41,083 bases of DNA from an uncultured Clostridia bacterium (GTDB lineage: Bacteria > Bacillota > Clostridia > TANB77 > CAG-508). The position numbers and the translations under genes were made by a program. Of the stretch, positions 15,545 through 23,837 are shown one piece after another (within the stretch, counting starts at the first letter, position 1; each line of letters opens with the position of its first letter). The stretch is taken from contig CAKPAB010000008.1 of the NCBI GenBank assembly GCA_934132805.1, positions 1 to 41,083 of the forward strand, written 5' to 3'. The notes beneath the pieces were generated by a model that ran no database searches, had not been told where the DNA came from, and saw nothing but the letters and a program-made list of their open reading frames with translations.

Positions 15545-17239
15545 TTATTTACTAAAATTCTCCAAAACATTTTTTACTTCTTCTGTTGAAGGCAATTTTA
15601 ATACACTATCGGCAAGCTCCTTACATTCCTCAAAATTCAAATCAGTCACTAATTTTCTAACCTTTAAAATCTTATTAGCATTCATAGAAAACTCATCCAA
15701 TCCAAGTCCAACAAGTAAAGGAATAAAATTAATATCACCAGCCGCTTCTCCGCACATACCACATAAAATACCATTTTTATGAGCTCCATCAATAGCAGAT
15801 TTAATCAAACGAATTACAGCAGGGTTAAAATGTGAATACAAATTTGCAAGCTTCTCATTACCTCTTTCAACAGCAATAGTATATTGAATTAAATCATTTG
15901 TCCCTATACTAAAAAAATCACACTCTTCTGCAAATTCGTCAGCCATTACAGCAGATGACGGAATTTCAACCATAATTCCAACTTCTATATTTTCATTAAA
16001 TCTCATATTTTGGGCTTTCAATTCTTCCTTTACTTCTTTAATAATTTCTTTTGATTTCCTCAATTCTTCAATTGACGAAATCATAGGAAGCATTATTGCA
16101 ACATTTCCATAACTGCTTGCCCTTAAAATAGCCCTTAACTGTACTTTAAATAAGTCAACATTATCTAGATAAATTCTAATTGCTCTATAACCTAAAAACG
16201 GATTCTCTTCTTTTGGTAGTTTCATATATTTTAAATCTTTATCTCCTCCAATATCTAATGTCCTTATAACAAGCCTTTTATTTTCAAGTTTTTCAGCAAT
16301 TTCTTTATATGCCTCAAATTGCTCTTCTTCTGATGGAAAATCTTTTGCATCCATATACAAAAATTCACTTCTTAAAAGTCCCACACCTTCTGCTGTATTA
16401 TCAATTACAATTTGTATATCTTGTGGCCCTCCAATATTTGCTAAAAGTTCAACCTGATGTCCATCTTTTGTTATTGCCTTTTTATTTTTATATTTTTCTA
16501 ATTCTTGTTTTTCTTGTTTTATATTCTCTTGATTTTTTGTTAGCTCTTTAATTTTTTCTTGTGTTGGATTCAAAAATATTTCTCCTGTTGTTCCATTTAA
16601 TGCAATATAATCATTTTCTTTTATATTTTCAAAAATATGCTTTATACCAACAATTGCAGGAATTTCATTAGTTCTTGCAATTATAGCCATGTGAGAATTG
16701 ACACCACCAATTTCTGTGATAATGCCTGAAATTTTTTTTAAATTCATTTTAGCAGTATCTGATGTTGACAATTCTTTTGCAACTAGTATTGTATTTTCAG
16801 GTAATTTTGATAAATCAACTTCTTTTATTTTTAATAATTTTGCTAATATTCTATTTTTCATATCTTCTATATCTCTGCTTCGTGCAGCCATATATGGGTC
16901 TTCCATTTCTTCAAATGTTTTTATTATTTGATTTAGTCCATTTTCTACTGCATATGCACTATTGCATTTCTCTTGCTCAATTATTTTTATAGTCTCTTGA
17001 GTTAAGCTAGGGTCTTGCAATATCATCAAATATGCTTGCATTATCTCTTTTTCTGTTCCATCTATGTTTTGTATTAATAGCTCTATTTCACTTTCTACTT
17101 CTTTTACTGCATCATATATTTGGTGTTTTTCTTTTGAAATATCTTCAATTTTTTGCTTTTCTATTTTTAATTCATTTTCTTTTAAAATTACTACTTTTCC
17201 AAGTCCTATTCCATCAGAAATACCTTTTCCAACAAGCAT
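15545..17239 (-). CDS. ptsI: phosphoenolpyruvate-protein phosphotransferase (PTS enzyme I)
   Basis: This 564-residue cytosolic enzyme I takes phosphate from phosphoenolpyruvate and passes it to HPr. The N-terminal HPr-binding helical domain and phosphohistidine domain contain ITEIGGVNSHMAIIART with the active H183. The C-terminal TIM barrel has GVGLLRSEFLYM, RTLDIGGDKDLKYM, NPFLGYRAIRI, DFFSIGTNDLIQYT and CGMCGEAAGD. Length is normal. The ATG is preceded by AAGAAGGTAATT. It is last in the fruK-fruA-ptsH-ptsI group, but a 139-bp inverted-repeat element separates it from ptsH by 243 bases, which may lower or uncouple its expression. Confidence 0.97.
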   Translation of the reverse strand: MLVGKGISDGIGLGKVVILKENELKIEKQKIEDISKEKHQIYDAVKEVESEIELLIQNIDGTEKEIMQAYLMILQDPSLTQETIKIIEQEKCNSAYAVENGLNQIIKTFEEMEDPYMAARSRDIEDMKNRILAKLLKIKEVDLSKLPENTILVAKELSTSDTAKMNLKKISGIITEIGGVNSHMAIIARTNEIPAIVGIKHIFENIKENDYIALNGTTGEIFLNPTQEKIKELTKNQENIKQEKQELEKYKNKKAITKDGHQVELLANIGGPQDIQIVIDNTAEGVGLLRSEFLYMDAKDFPSEEEQFEAYKEIAEKLENKRLVIRTLDIGGDKDLKYMKLPKEENPFLGYRAIRIYLDNVDLFKVQLRAILRASSYGNVAIMLPMISSIEELRKSKEIIKEVKEELKAQNMRFNENIEVGIMVEIPSSAVMADEFAEECDFFSIGTNDLIQYTIAVERGNEKLANLYSHFNPAVIRLIKSAIDGAHKNGILCGMCGEAAGDINFIPLLVGLGLDEFSMNANKILKVRKLVTDLNFEECKELADSVLKLPSTEEVKNVLENFSK

Positions 17240-17288
17240 ACAATTACCTTCTTTCTAATACTTTTTTTATCTATAATATTTCAATAAG

Positions 17289-17427
17289 TTTGAAAATATA
17301 TTGTTTTGAAATACCGCGTAAGCGACCAAACGAACAAGTGTGAGTGCGAATTGGAGCAAACTACATACTAGTATTTTTGTATATGAAGTTTGCGACACCA
17401 AGGTATGAAAAACAATATATTTTCAAA
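17289..17427. mobile_element. MITE-like element with 19-bp perfect terminal inverted repeats
   Basis: TTTGAAAATATATTGTTTT (17289-17307) recurs inverted at 17409-17427. The 101 bases between are much richer in G+C than the surroundings and contain CGCGTAAGCGACC and an inner inverted pair GCAAACT...AGTTTGC (about 17357-17395). There is no open frame. No clear target-site duplication is visible. It lies between ptsH and ptsI. The structure fits a non-autonomous miniature element; a large regulatory hairpin is the other possibility. Confidence 0.6.
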
Positions 17428-17482
17428 TTTCCATATAATATTATTATACATTATAAAAACATAATATAAATTATAAAAATTC

Positions 17483-17743
17483 CTAGCCAATATTATTTTC
17501 CAAAAAACTCTTAACATCCTCTAACGCCACATCTTCATTTTCTCCATCACATATAATTTCCAATTCTGTTTTGTGCTTTATTCCTGCAGACATAATCATA
17601 AGTGGAGACCTCGCATCAATCAACTTTCCATTAACAATTAAGTTAATAGTACATTTATACTTCATCGCAAGCTTTGCAAGTTCAGTTGCAGGTCTTGCAT
17701 GAAGACCTGTCTCATTTTCAATAACAACATTTGCTTTTTTCAA
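17483..17743 (-). CDS. ptsH: phosphocarrier protein HPr
   Basis: This 86-residue phosphocarrier moves phosphate from enzyme I to the sugar-specific IIA domains. The active-site segment is ENETGLHARPATELA, with His15 at the standard place. The regulatory segment is ARSPLMIMSAGIK, where the first Ser aligns with Ser46 of Firmicute HPr, the target of HPr kinase, so CcpA-type control is possible, although the residues around it differ from the usual SIMGVMSLG. The start ATG follows AAAGG-rich sequence just 14 bases after fruA. It is placed between fruA and ptsI. Confidence 0.95.
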   Translation of the reverse strand: MKKANVVIENETGLHARPATELAKLAMKYKCTINLIVNGKLIDARSPLMIMSAGIKHKTELEIICDGENEDVALEDVKSFLENNIG

Positions 17744-17757
17744 CTTTCCTTTCCCCC

Positions 17758-19743
17758 TTAACCTTTTGCATTAATATTTTCGTTTTCATTTTCCCAAACA
17801 TTTTTCTTCCAAACAGTCATAATACCCATAGCTACAAATGAGCCAGCAGCAAGTGCTACAACATACCAAGGCCAATTACCAATTAAAGGTAATACAAATA
17901 TTCCTCCATGAGGAGCCATCAACGTACAGTTAAACGCCATTGACAAAGCACCAGAAACTGCTGAGCCAATTACACAAGAAACTAAGACACGAAGTGGGTC
18001 TGATGATGCAAAAGGTATTGCTCCCTCTGATATAAATGATAGTCCCATAACATAATTTAATAAACCTGCCTGTCTTTCTTTTTTAGGTAATTTTTTAGGG
18101 AAGAAAGTTGCTAAAAGTGCTATTGCAAGTGGTGCAACCATTCCACCTATCATAACTGCCGCCATTATTTCATAATGTCCTTCTGCTAACATTCCTGTTC
18201 CAAAGGTATATGCCGCTTTATTTACAGGTCCTCCTAAATCAACAGACATCATACCTGCAAGAATTGCTCCTAAAATTACTCTATTAACTTCACTCATTGA
18301 TGATAAGAAATTATTTAAACCTGTATTTATTGCTGATACAAATGGATTTATTAATAACATTATTAACCCTATTAATAGTACTCCTGCTACTGGATAAATT
18401 AGAATTGTTCTTATCCCTTCTAGACTTTTTGGCATAAAACTAAATAATTTTTTCAAAAACAGAACTACATATCCACCTATAAAGCCTGCAAGTAATGCTC
18501 CTAAAAATCCTGAACTTACTAACACTTCTTCTGGATTTCCAAGTGATGTAAATGTTGTTCCTGCCTTGCTTATTGCTCCACCTACAAAACCAACTACAAG
18601 TCCTGGTCTATCTGCAATACTCATTGCTATATATCCTGATAAAATTACTAGCATAAAATCAAAAGCCATTCCACCTATTGTCTTAAAAAACGCCGCAACC
18701 GGTGTATTCATACCAAAATTTGATGGGTCTATTGAATAGTCATCTAATAAAAATGCTATTGCAATTAAAATTCCTCCACCTACAACAAATGGTAACATAT
18801 GTGTTACACCATTCATTAGATGATTGTATAGATTTCCTTTTGGTTTTTCCATTTCTGTATTTTCTCTTTTATTTCCTTGATGATGATATATTGGAATATC
18901 ATTTTCAGAATATAATACTTTTTCTATCAACTCTTTTGGTTTATGAATTCCTTCTGATACACCTGTTCTTAAAATTCTTTTGCCATCAAATCTTGCTAAA
19001 TCTACCTTTACATCTGCTGCTATTATTATTGCTTTTGCATTTTTTATTTCTTCATCTGTAAATTTATTTTTTGTTCCAGATTGACCTTGTGTTTCTACTT
19101 TTATTGGATGTCCTAACTCTTCTCCCATTTGTTCTAAGCTTTCAGCCGCCATATACGTATGGGCTATTCCAGTTGGACATGCCGTGATTCCTAGTATCTC
19201 ATAATTTTTATTTTTTGTTGTACTTTCATTACTTTTTAAGTTATTGTTTTTATTACTTGATGTTTCTGTATTTTCTACGTCTATTTTTTGTTCATCTGCT
19301 TTATCTATTATTTCTAAAAATTCTTCTTTTGTTTTTGCATTTAATAAATCTTTTCTAAACTTTTCATTCATTAATAATGCTGATAAACGGCTTAAAACTT
19401 CTAGGTGTATATTGTCTTTACTATTAGGTGCTGCAATCAAAAACAATAATTGTACAGGCTTTTCATCTAATGCATTAAAATCTACACCATCAGGTATTAC
19501 CATAGCAACTAGTCCTGGCTCTGAAATCACTCCACCTTTTCCATGTGGTATTGCAATTCCTTCTCCTACTCCTGTTGAGCCTTCTGCTTCTCTTTCCATT
19601 ACTAATTTTAAATACTCTTCTTTATTATTTATGTTTCCATGTTGTTCCATAAGTTCTACCGCTTGTTCTATTACATTTTGCTTGTTTGATGCTTTTACAT
19701 TTAAATCTATTGTTTCTTTTGTAAGTAAATCTGTAATTTTCAT
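17758..19743 (-). CDS. fruA: PTS fructose transporter subunit IIABC
   Basis: This 661-residue fused fructose permease takes up fructose and phosphorylates it to fructose 1-phosphate. The IIA domain (about 1-150) has the phosphorylated H67 in GEGIAIPHGKGG. A Ser/Asn/Thr-rich linker (about 155-180) follows. The IIB domain (about 181-280) has C189 in LGITACPTGIAHTYMAAESL. The IIC membrane domain (about 310-655) has GGGILIAIAFLLDD, and GFVGGAISKAGTTFTSLG, and ends in a soluble tail. The domain order A-B-C is the one usual in Firmicutes. It follows fruK by 57 bases and precedes ptsH by 14, giving a self-sufficient fructose operon. A DeoR-type FruR regulator, commonly first in this operon, is not present. 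Confidence 0.96.
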   Translation of the reverse strand: MKITDLLTKETIDLNVKASNKQNVIEQAVELMEQHGNINNKEEYLKLVMEREAEGSTGVGEGIAIPHGKGGVISEPGLVAMVIPDGVDFNALDEKPVQLLFLIAAPNSKDNIHLEVLSRLSALLMNEKFRKDLLNAKTKEEFLEIIDKADEQKIDVENTETSSNKNNNLKSNESTTKNKNYEILGITACPTGIAHTYMAAESLEQMGEELGHPIKVETQGQSGTKNKFTDEEIKNAKAIIIAADVKVDLARFDGKRILRTGVSEGIHKPKELIEKVLYSENDIPIYHHQGNKRENTEMEKPKGNLYNHLMNGVTHMLPFVVGGGILIAIAFLLDDYSIDPSNFGMNTPVAAFFKTIGGMAFDFMLVILSGYIAMSIADRPGLVVGFVGGAISKAGTTFTSLGNPEEVLVSSGFLGALLAGFIGGYVVLFLKKLFSFMPKSLEGIRTILIYPVAGVLLIGLIMLLINPFVSAINTGLNNFLSSMSEVNRVILGAILAGMMSVDLGGPVNKAAYTFGTGMLAEGHYEIMAAVMIGGMVAPLAIALLATFFPKKLPKKERQAGLLNYVMGLSFISEGAIPFASSDPLRVLVSCVIGSAVSGALSMAFNCTLMAPHGGIFVLPLIGNWPWYVVALAAGSFVAMGIMTVWKKNVWENENENINAKG

Positions 19744-19800
19744 AATTTTTCGTCCTTATTTTTATATTTAGGTTTTATCAGGCACCTAGCAACCTTTTAT

Positions 19801-20715
19801 TCAGATTTTAAATTGTAATAATTTTTCTTTGATTTTTTCTTTTGTAGCTAAAAATAAAGTATTTGTTGTTGCAGTTGCTGCTGCCACTCCCATTTGAAGT
19901 GCTTTATCATAATTATTATATATCTCATGTCCTGCTAAAAAGCCTGCAACCATTGAATCCCCTGCACCAACAGTATTAACTACATCTTCTACACCTATAG
20001 CATTGATTTTATATGAATATCCATTTTCATCCAAAAGTACTGCTCCAAGACTCCCCATAGAAACAATAACGTTCTGTGCTCCTTTTGTTTGTAATCTTTC
20101 TGCATATTCTAATGCTTCATCTTGATTTGAAATCTTGATATTAAAAATCTCCTCTAATTCTTGTTGATTTGGCTTTATTAAATATGGCTTATATTTTAGT
20201 GTTTTTAGTAATAATTCTCCTGTTGTATCAACAACAATTTTGATATTTTTATTTTCTAACATTTTGCAAATTTTTTCATAAATATTATTTTCTACTCCAT
20301 TGGGAACACTTCCTGACAGTACTAATGTATCATTATTTTTTAGTATTTCCAATTTTTTATATAATAATTCAAAATATTTTGAGTCTATATATGGTCCATT
20401 AGCATTAATTGCTGTTTCTTCTTTTTCGTCCAAAATTTTTACATTTATTCTTGAATTTTCATTTTTTATTTCTATAAAATCTGTTTTAACTCCATATTTT
20501 TGTACTTGTTTTTCTATTTCTTTTCCTACAAATCCTGATATGAAGCCTATTGCTGTTGTTTTTTGCCCCAATGCTTCTAATACTATTGATACGTTTATTC
20601 CTTTTCCCCCTGGGAAAATGTGTTCTTCTTTGCTCTTGTTTATTTTTCCTGTTTTAAAATTTTTAGTTTTTATTACGTAGTCTAACGCAGGATTGAATGT
20701 TAATGTGTATATCAT
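19801..20715 (-). CDS. fruK: 1-phosphofructokinase (PfkB family)
   Basis: This 304-residue ribokinase-fold enzyme converts fructose 1-phosphate plus ATP to fructose 1,6-bisphosphate. The N-terminal MIYTLTFNPALDYVIK and FPGGKGINVSIVLEALG are the first PfkB signature. The second, VVNTVGAGDSMVAGFLAGH, carries the catalytic Asp and the anion hole. The start at 20715 is set by AAAAGGAG seven bases upstream and by the conserved N-terminus; the frame stays open further upstream but that stretch is leader and tRNA-fragment sequence. It is the first gene of the fructose operon. The leader has two hairpins with T-runs, which may attenuate transcription. Confidence 0.95.
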   Translation of the reverse strand: MIYTLTFNPALDYVIKTKNFKTGKINKSKEEHIFPGGKGINVSIVLEALGQKTTAIGFISGFVGKEIEKQVQKYGVKTDFIEIKNENSRINVKILDEKEETAINANGPYIDSKYFELLYKKLEILKNNDTLVLSGSVPNGVENNIYEKICKMLENKNIKIVVDTTGELLLKTLKYKPYLIKPNQQELEEIFNIKISNQDEALEYAERLQTKGAQNVIVSMGSLGAVLLDENGYSYKINAIGVEDVVNTVGAGDSMVAGFLAGHEIYNNYDKALQMGVAAATATTNTLFLATKEKIKEKLLQFKI

Positions 20716-20762
20716 TTTTTCTCCTTTTATTTTTGAATTTTTCTTTTGTTTTAAATATTTCC

Positions 20763-20841
20763 AAAAAATAAAAAGAATATTCATCTTTGAATATTCTTCT
20801 AAATTTTTTGTACATATTAAAAAAACACTTCTTACGAAGTA
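20763..20841 (-). promoter_or_regulatory. two terminator-like hairpins in the fruK leader
   Basis: On the minus strand the first hairpin is ACTTC-GTAA-GAAGT (20840-20827) followed by a T-run (20825-20819). The second is AGAATATTC-6-GAATATTCT (20797-20774) followed by TTTTATTTTTT (20773-20763). The second lies about 50 bases before the fruK start. They could end the tRNA-Leu transcript, or act as an attenuator of the fructose operon. No antiterminator-protein target (RAT) was recognised. Confidence 0.55.
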
Positions 20842-20871
20842 GAAAAAAAAATTTCTTATTTTTAGCCTAAT

Positions 20872-20905
20872 CCACACGCCATTGCTGACAACAGTTTTTG
20901 AGTCT
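20872..20905 (-). repeat. 34-nt partial copy of tRNA-Leu(CAA)
   Basis: The segment matches 21242-21275 of the tRNA gene at 33 of 34 positions (single difference 20895 versus 21265). It covers the anticodon loop, variable arm and start of the T-arm in the same orientation. Sequence outside these limits does not match. The separation is 370 bp. This is the usual look of an attachment-site remnant from site-specific integration into a tRNA gene. Confidence 0.75.
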
Positions 20906-21012
20906 TATTTGATAATGACTACAAATATAAAATACATTAGAAAAAAATCAATAATAATCTCAATTTTGCATATAATACTTATATAAATATAAAAAGAAAT
21001 TTTTATATTTGA

Positions 21013-21041
21013 TTGACTTATCGTATCAAAAATGCTATACT
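21013..21041 (+). promoter_or_regulatory. strong sigma-A promoter for a putative small RNA
   Basis: TTGACT (21013-21018), 17 bases, TATACT (21036-21041) on the plus strand, between the two tRNA-Leu copies. It points opposite to all neighbouring genes and no gene-sized frame follows. Confidence 0.7.
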
Positions 21042-21047
21042 AAATGT

Positions 21048-21145
21048 AGATATTTGAGGCGGTATGCCGATGCCTAGACCTTAGGGTTTAGATGAAAAGT
21101 TAAATAGCTTAATACTTGATGACAAGTGTTAAGCTATTAATACTT
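21048..21145 (+). ncRNA. putative structured small RNA (about 100 nt)
   Basis: From the promoter at 21013-21041 a transcript would contain three structures. The first is a GC-rich GGC...GCC segment (21058-21074). The second is a perfect 7-bp hairpin, CTAGACC-TTAG-GGTTTAG (21074-21091). The third is a 16-bp hairpin with a four-base loop (21103-21138, one G-U pair). No strong T-run follows the last stem, so the 3' end is uncertain. Peptides in it are tiny (a six-codon frame at 21064 and a ten-codon frame at 21119). Arrangement and size recall antitoxin RNAs of type I systems, but I could not identify a partner toxin, so this is an unassigned small RNA. Confidence 0.5.
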
Positions 21146-21217
21146 CTGTAGAAAATAATTTCCATTTCAGAATGATATTTGTATCGTCTGTTCTATTAGT
21201 TCGAACAGATACGTCAT

Positions 21218-21304
21218 TGGTGCCGGTGGTGGGACTCGAACCCACACGCCATTGCTGACAACAGATTTTGAGTCTGCCCCGTCTACCAATTCCAGCACAC
21301 CGGC
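21218..21304 (-). tRNA. tRNA-Leu (anticodon CAA), CCA encoded
   Basis: This is a class II tRNA. The acceptor GCCGGTG pairs with CACCGGC, followed by discriminator A and a genomic CCA (21220-21218). The D-arm contains CTGGAATTGG, the anticodon loop is CTCAAAA (anticodon CAA, reading UUG), the variable arm is long, and the T-arm is GGGTTCGAGTCCC. Its own promoter is at 21336-21364. It decodes the leucine codon TTG, which is common in this genome. Confidence 0.98.
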
Positions 21305-21335
21305 AGGTTAAAAAAGATTTATTTAATACTTAACT

Positions 21336-21364
21336 ATATTAACATATTTATAACAAAATGTCTA
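21336..21364 (-). promoter_or_regulatory. promoter of tRNA-Leu
   Basis: On the minus strand TAGACA (21364-21359), 17 bases, TAATAT (21341-21336), about 30 bases before the mature 5' end. Confidence 0.6.
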
Positions 21365-21413
21365 GTAAAAATTATTAAAATATTAATTTTTTTCCAGCAA
21401 TAATTACAATGCA

Positions 21414-21443
21414 AGGAGCAATTTGTTTAAGTAAATTGCTCCT
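21414..21443. terminator. 11-bp hairpin after the 783-aa gene
   Basis: AGGAGCAATTT (21414-21424) and AAATTGCTCCT (21433-21443) are perfect inverted copies around eight bases. It lies just past the stop of the large unknown gene. No clear T-run follows on either strand, so efficient intrinsic termination is doubtful. Confidence 0.5.
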
Positions 21444-21464
21444 CTGTTGACATTATAAAAATAA

Positions 21465-23816
21465 TTATGCATCAGATTCTTTTTGCAAGTCTTCCAAATC
21501 TACAATTTCATAATCATAAACAGTAACATTTTTAACTACAAAATCAGAAAAATCATCATCAGCATCCTCAAAACTAGCCACCCCAAACAACTTTTTATCA
21601 ATCAACTTCAAATGCAACTTTGAAGTATCAACAATCAGTTTAGTAGACAAATCCATACCAAGAGGCAAAGTTTTATTTTGATTATCATAAAAAACTATAT
21701 TAGTAAAACCAACTCCATTTGTTCCCTCTTTTACATGAAGTTTATATAAATTAATATCATCACCATAGTTTTCAACCGCTTCTTTCATTTCCAATTCAGG
21801 GTTTATATTAAAAACATTAATATCATTATTTTCCAAAGTTCCACCATCTATAGCCTTATAAACAGTCAAAGATTCTGGTATAACTACTTTATCAAGAGCC
21901 TTCTTAATATTTTGGATAACTGATTGTAACATCAACTTAAAACCAATAGTTTTTGTCCCCTTATTAATTTCCAAAATATTAAATTTATCTTTTGGTAACT
22001 CTCTATGTCTTTTGTTATTAATTTTTCTAACTTTTGTACTATCTTGAACAATATTACCAAAAATATCATATTCCTCCTCATTTAAAGACTTCAATTCTTT
22101 TGCTTCTATTTTCAATTTTTTTAAAGTCCTTTCAAGCTCTTCTGGTAATATATTATTTTCTTTTATTTTATTTAATATCTCAAGCAGATTAGTAGTAGCA
22201 ATAAATAAACTATCAGTATCTTCTCTGTCCAAGTTTTTTCTTTGCATTCTATCTAATTTTTTTCCAAATTCTTCGAAATCTTCCTCATAATTAAATGTTT
22301 TTTCAATTCTTTTTATAACATTAACTTCTTCTTGTTCACCTTCTGGCAACACTTCCATTTCATCTTTATTGCTATACTTCCAGAATTCAAAAATACTTTT
22401 TTTATGGCTATCTATCTCTTCAATGTATTTTGATGCATTTTCTATTTTTTTTGCCATGTTTTTTGTTTTCAATTTTAAAGCATTTATATCCATTAAAAGA
22501 TTTTTCATTTCATTTTCTAATTCTTCTAATTCCTTATAACTCGTTATTAGCTCCTCTAATGTATATGCTTTTTTTATTGGTATTTTCTTTTTTTCTTTTT
22601 TTGGAATTTCTGTTTCTTTTATTTGCTCTTCTTGTTGATTTTCTATTTCTACTATTTCTTCATCAATTTCATTATTCTTAATGGCTTTATTACTCTTTTT
22701 GCTATATTTAAAATAATATTTGACTTTTCCAAAAAATGATTTTTTACATTCTAAAAATGTTGATATTTGTTTTTCTTTAGCTAAATACTCTATTTCTTGT
22801 GATGCCGCTAATTCTTGCATTTTTTTTATTTTCTTATTATATGCACGTATTTTGCTTTTTAATTCTTTTCTCTTTTTTAGGCCTATTTTATATTGTTCTC
22901 TTATAAATTCTACCATATGTTTATATTCAATTTTTTGATTTGATAAATAAAATTCCAAATTTCCTTTGTCATTTATATTAGTATCAAAATTAAAATAATC
23001 TGGAAGCTCTGTTTGTAAAATAAATATTGCTTTTAATACTTTATAAAATTCATTAGCTTCTTTTTCATTATTCAACTTGATTTTATATGTAGTTTTTATT
23101 TTTTCATATACGTTTGTTTCCCCAACTATTTGAATTGATAATTCGTTTTTCTTATTATATACTTCATATATTAATGGCCAATCTTTAGTAAATAACCATA
23201 AATAATTTTCTATATCTTCAAATTCTGTTTTTTTCAAATATTTATTTGAATATTTTACATTACTTATTGGTACAAAGATTTTTCCTATTCTTTTTCCTTC
23301 TAATTGTTTTTTTAACAAATAGAAAAAAGTTGAATAATCTGCATCTTCTGTTGGAACTATCATAAAATATTTATCTGTATTTTCTGAATAATATATTTGC
23401 CATAAATAATTTCCATGAAATTTTACTTTAAACGGTATTTCTCTATTTAATTGTAATTGTTCTTTTTCTATTTGTTCAATTTCATTTATATCCATATTTT
23501 TAAGCATATTTAAAAATTTTGTATGTTTTATGAAATTTTCTTCACTTTTATTATCCAAATATTCGTATAATGGCCTAGCTTTTTTATACTTTTCGTTTAA
23601 ATCTGTTAATCTATTTGTTGGTGATAATAATATTTGAATATCTTTTATATCTATATATCTATATTGTCTATATTGTTTTTCATCATAAAACCTTGTAATT
23701 CTATATTCTAATGGCTCAAATTTTTTTAAAGTTTGTGGAATTCTATCTAAATCTAAATTTAAATATTCAAGTTTATCTGTTATTCCTTCAATAATTTCTT
23801 TCTTTTTTCTAGGCAA
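21465..23816 (-). CDS. large coiled-coil protein of unknown function
   Basis: I do not recognise this 783-residue protein. It is soluble, with no signal peptide or membrane segment. Residues 1-300 form a mixed domain rich in Tyr, Phe and Ile (for example KVKFHGNYLWQIYY and YSTFFYLLKKQLEGKRIGKI). Residues about 300-560 are very Lys/Glu-rich and should form long coiled coils (KKRKELKSKIRAYNKKIKKM). A C-terminal domain (about 600-783) is hydrophobic-patterned (GTKTIGFKLMLQSVIQNIKKAL, TNIVFYDNQNKTLPLGMDLS) with an acidic end. The TTG at 23816 is preferred because GGGAGGAG lies 10 bases before it; the ATG 18 bases earlier has the ribosome site downstream of it. It follows the deacetylase gene by about 20 bases, so an envelope or spore-related role is possible but unproved. 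Confidence 0.8.
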   Translation of the reverse strand: MPRKKKEIIEGITDKLEYLNLDLDRIPQTLKKFEPLEYRITRFYDEKQYRQYRYIDIKDIQILLSPTNRLTDLNEKYKKARPLYEYLDNKSEENFIKHTKFLNMLKNMDINEIEQIEKEQLQLNREIPFKVKFHGNYLWQIYYSENTDKYFMIVPTEDADYSTFFYLLKKQLEGKRIGKIFVPISNVKYSNKYLKKTEFEDIENYLWLFTKDWPLIYEVYNKKNELSIQIVGETNVYEKIKTTYKIKLNNEKEANEFYKVLKAIFILQTELPDYFNFDTNINDKGNLEFYLSNQKIEYKHMVEFIREQYKIGLKKRKELKSKIRAYNKKIKKMQELAASQEIEYLAKEKQISTFLECKKSFFGKVKYYFKYSKKSNKAIKNNEIDEEIVEIENQQEEQIKETEIPKKEKKKIPIKKAYTLEELITSYKELEELENEMKNLLMDINALKLKTKNMAKKIENASKYIEEIDSHKKSIFEFWKYSNKDEMEVLPEGEQEEVNVIKRIEKTFNYEEDFEEFGKKLDRMQRKNLDREDTDSLFIATTNLLEILNKIKENNILPEELERTLKKLKIEAKELKSLNEEEYDIFGNIVQDSTKVRKINNKRHRELPKDKFNILEINKGTKTIGFKLMLQSVIQNIKKALDKVVIPESLTVYKAIDGGTLENNDINVFNINPELEMKEAVENYGDDINLYKLHVKEGTNGVGFTNIVFYDNQNKTLPLGMDLSTKLIVDTSKLHLKLIDKKLFGVASFEDADDDFSDFVVKNVTVYDYEIVDLEDLQKESDA

Positions 23817-23837
23817 CGTTGTATCTCCTCCCATATT

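Noticed and set aside
21064..21150. Type I toxin peptide within the small RNA locus
   Set aside because: Plus-strand frames are 3-10 codons and the minus-strand frame is about 18 codons without a ribosome site. Too little to call a toxin.
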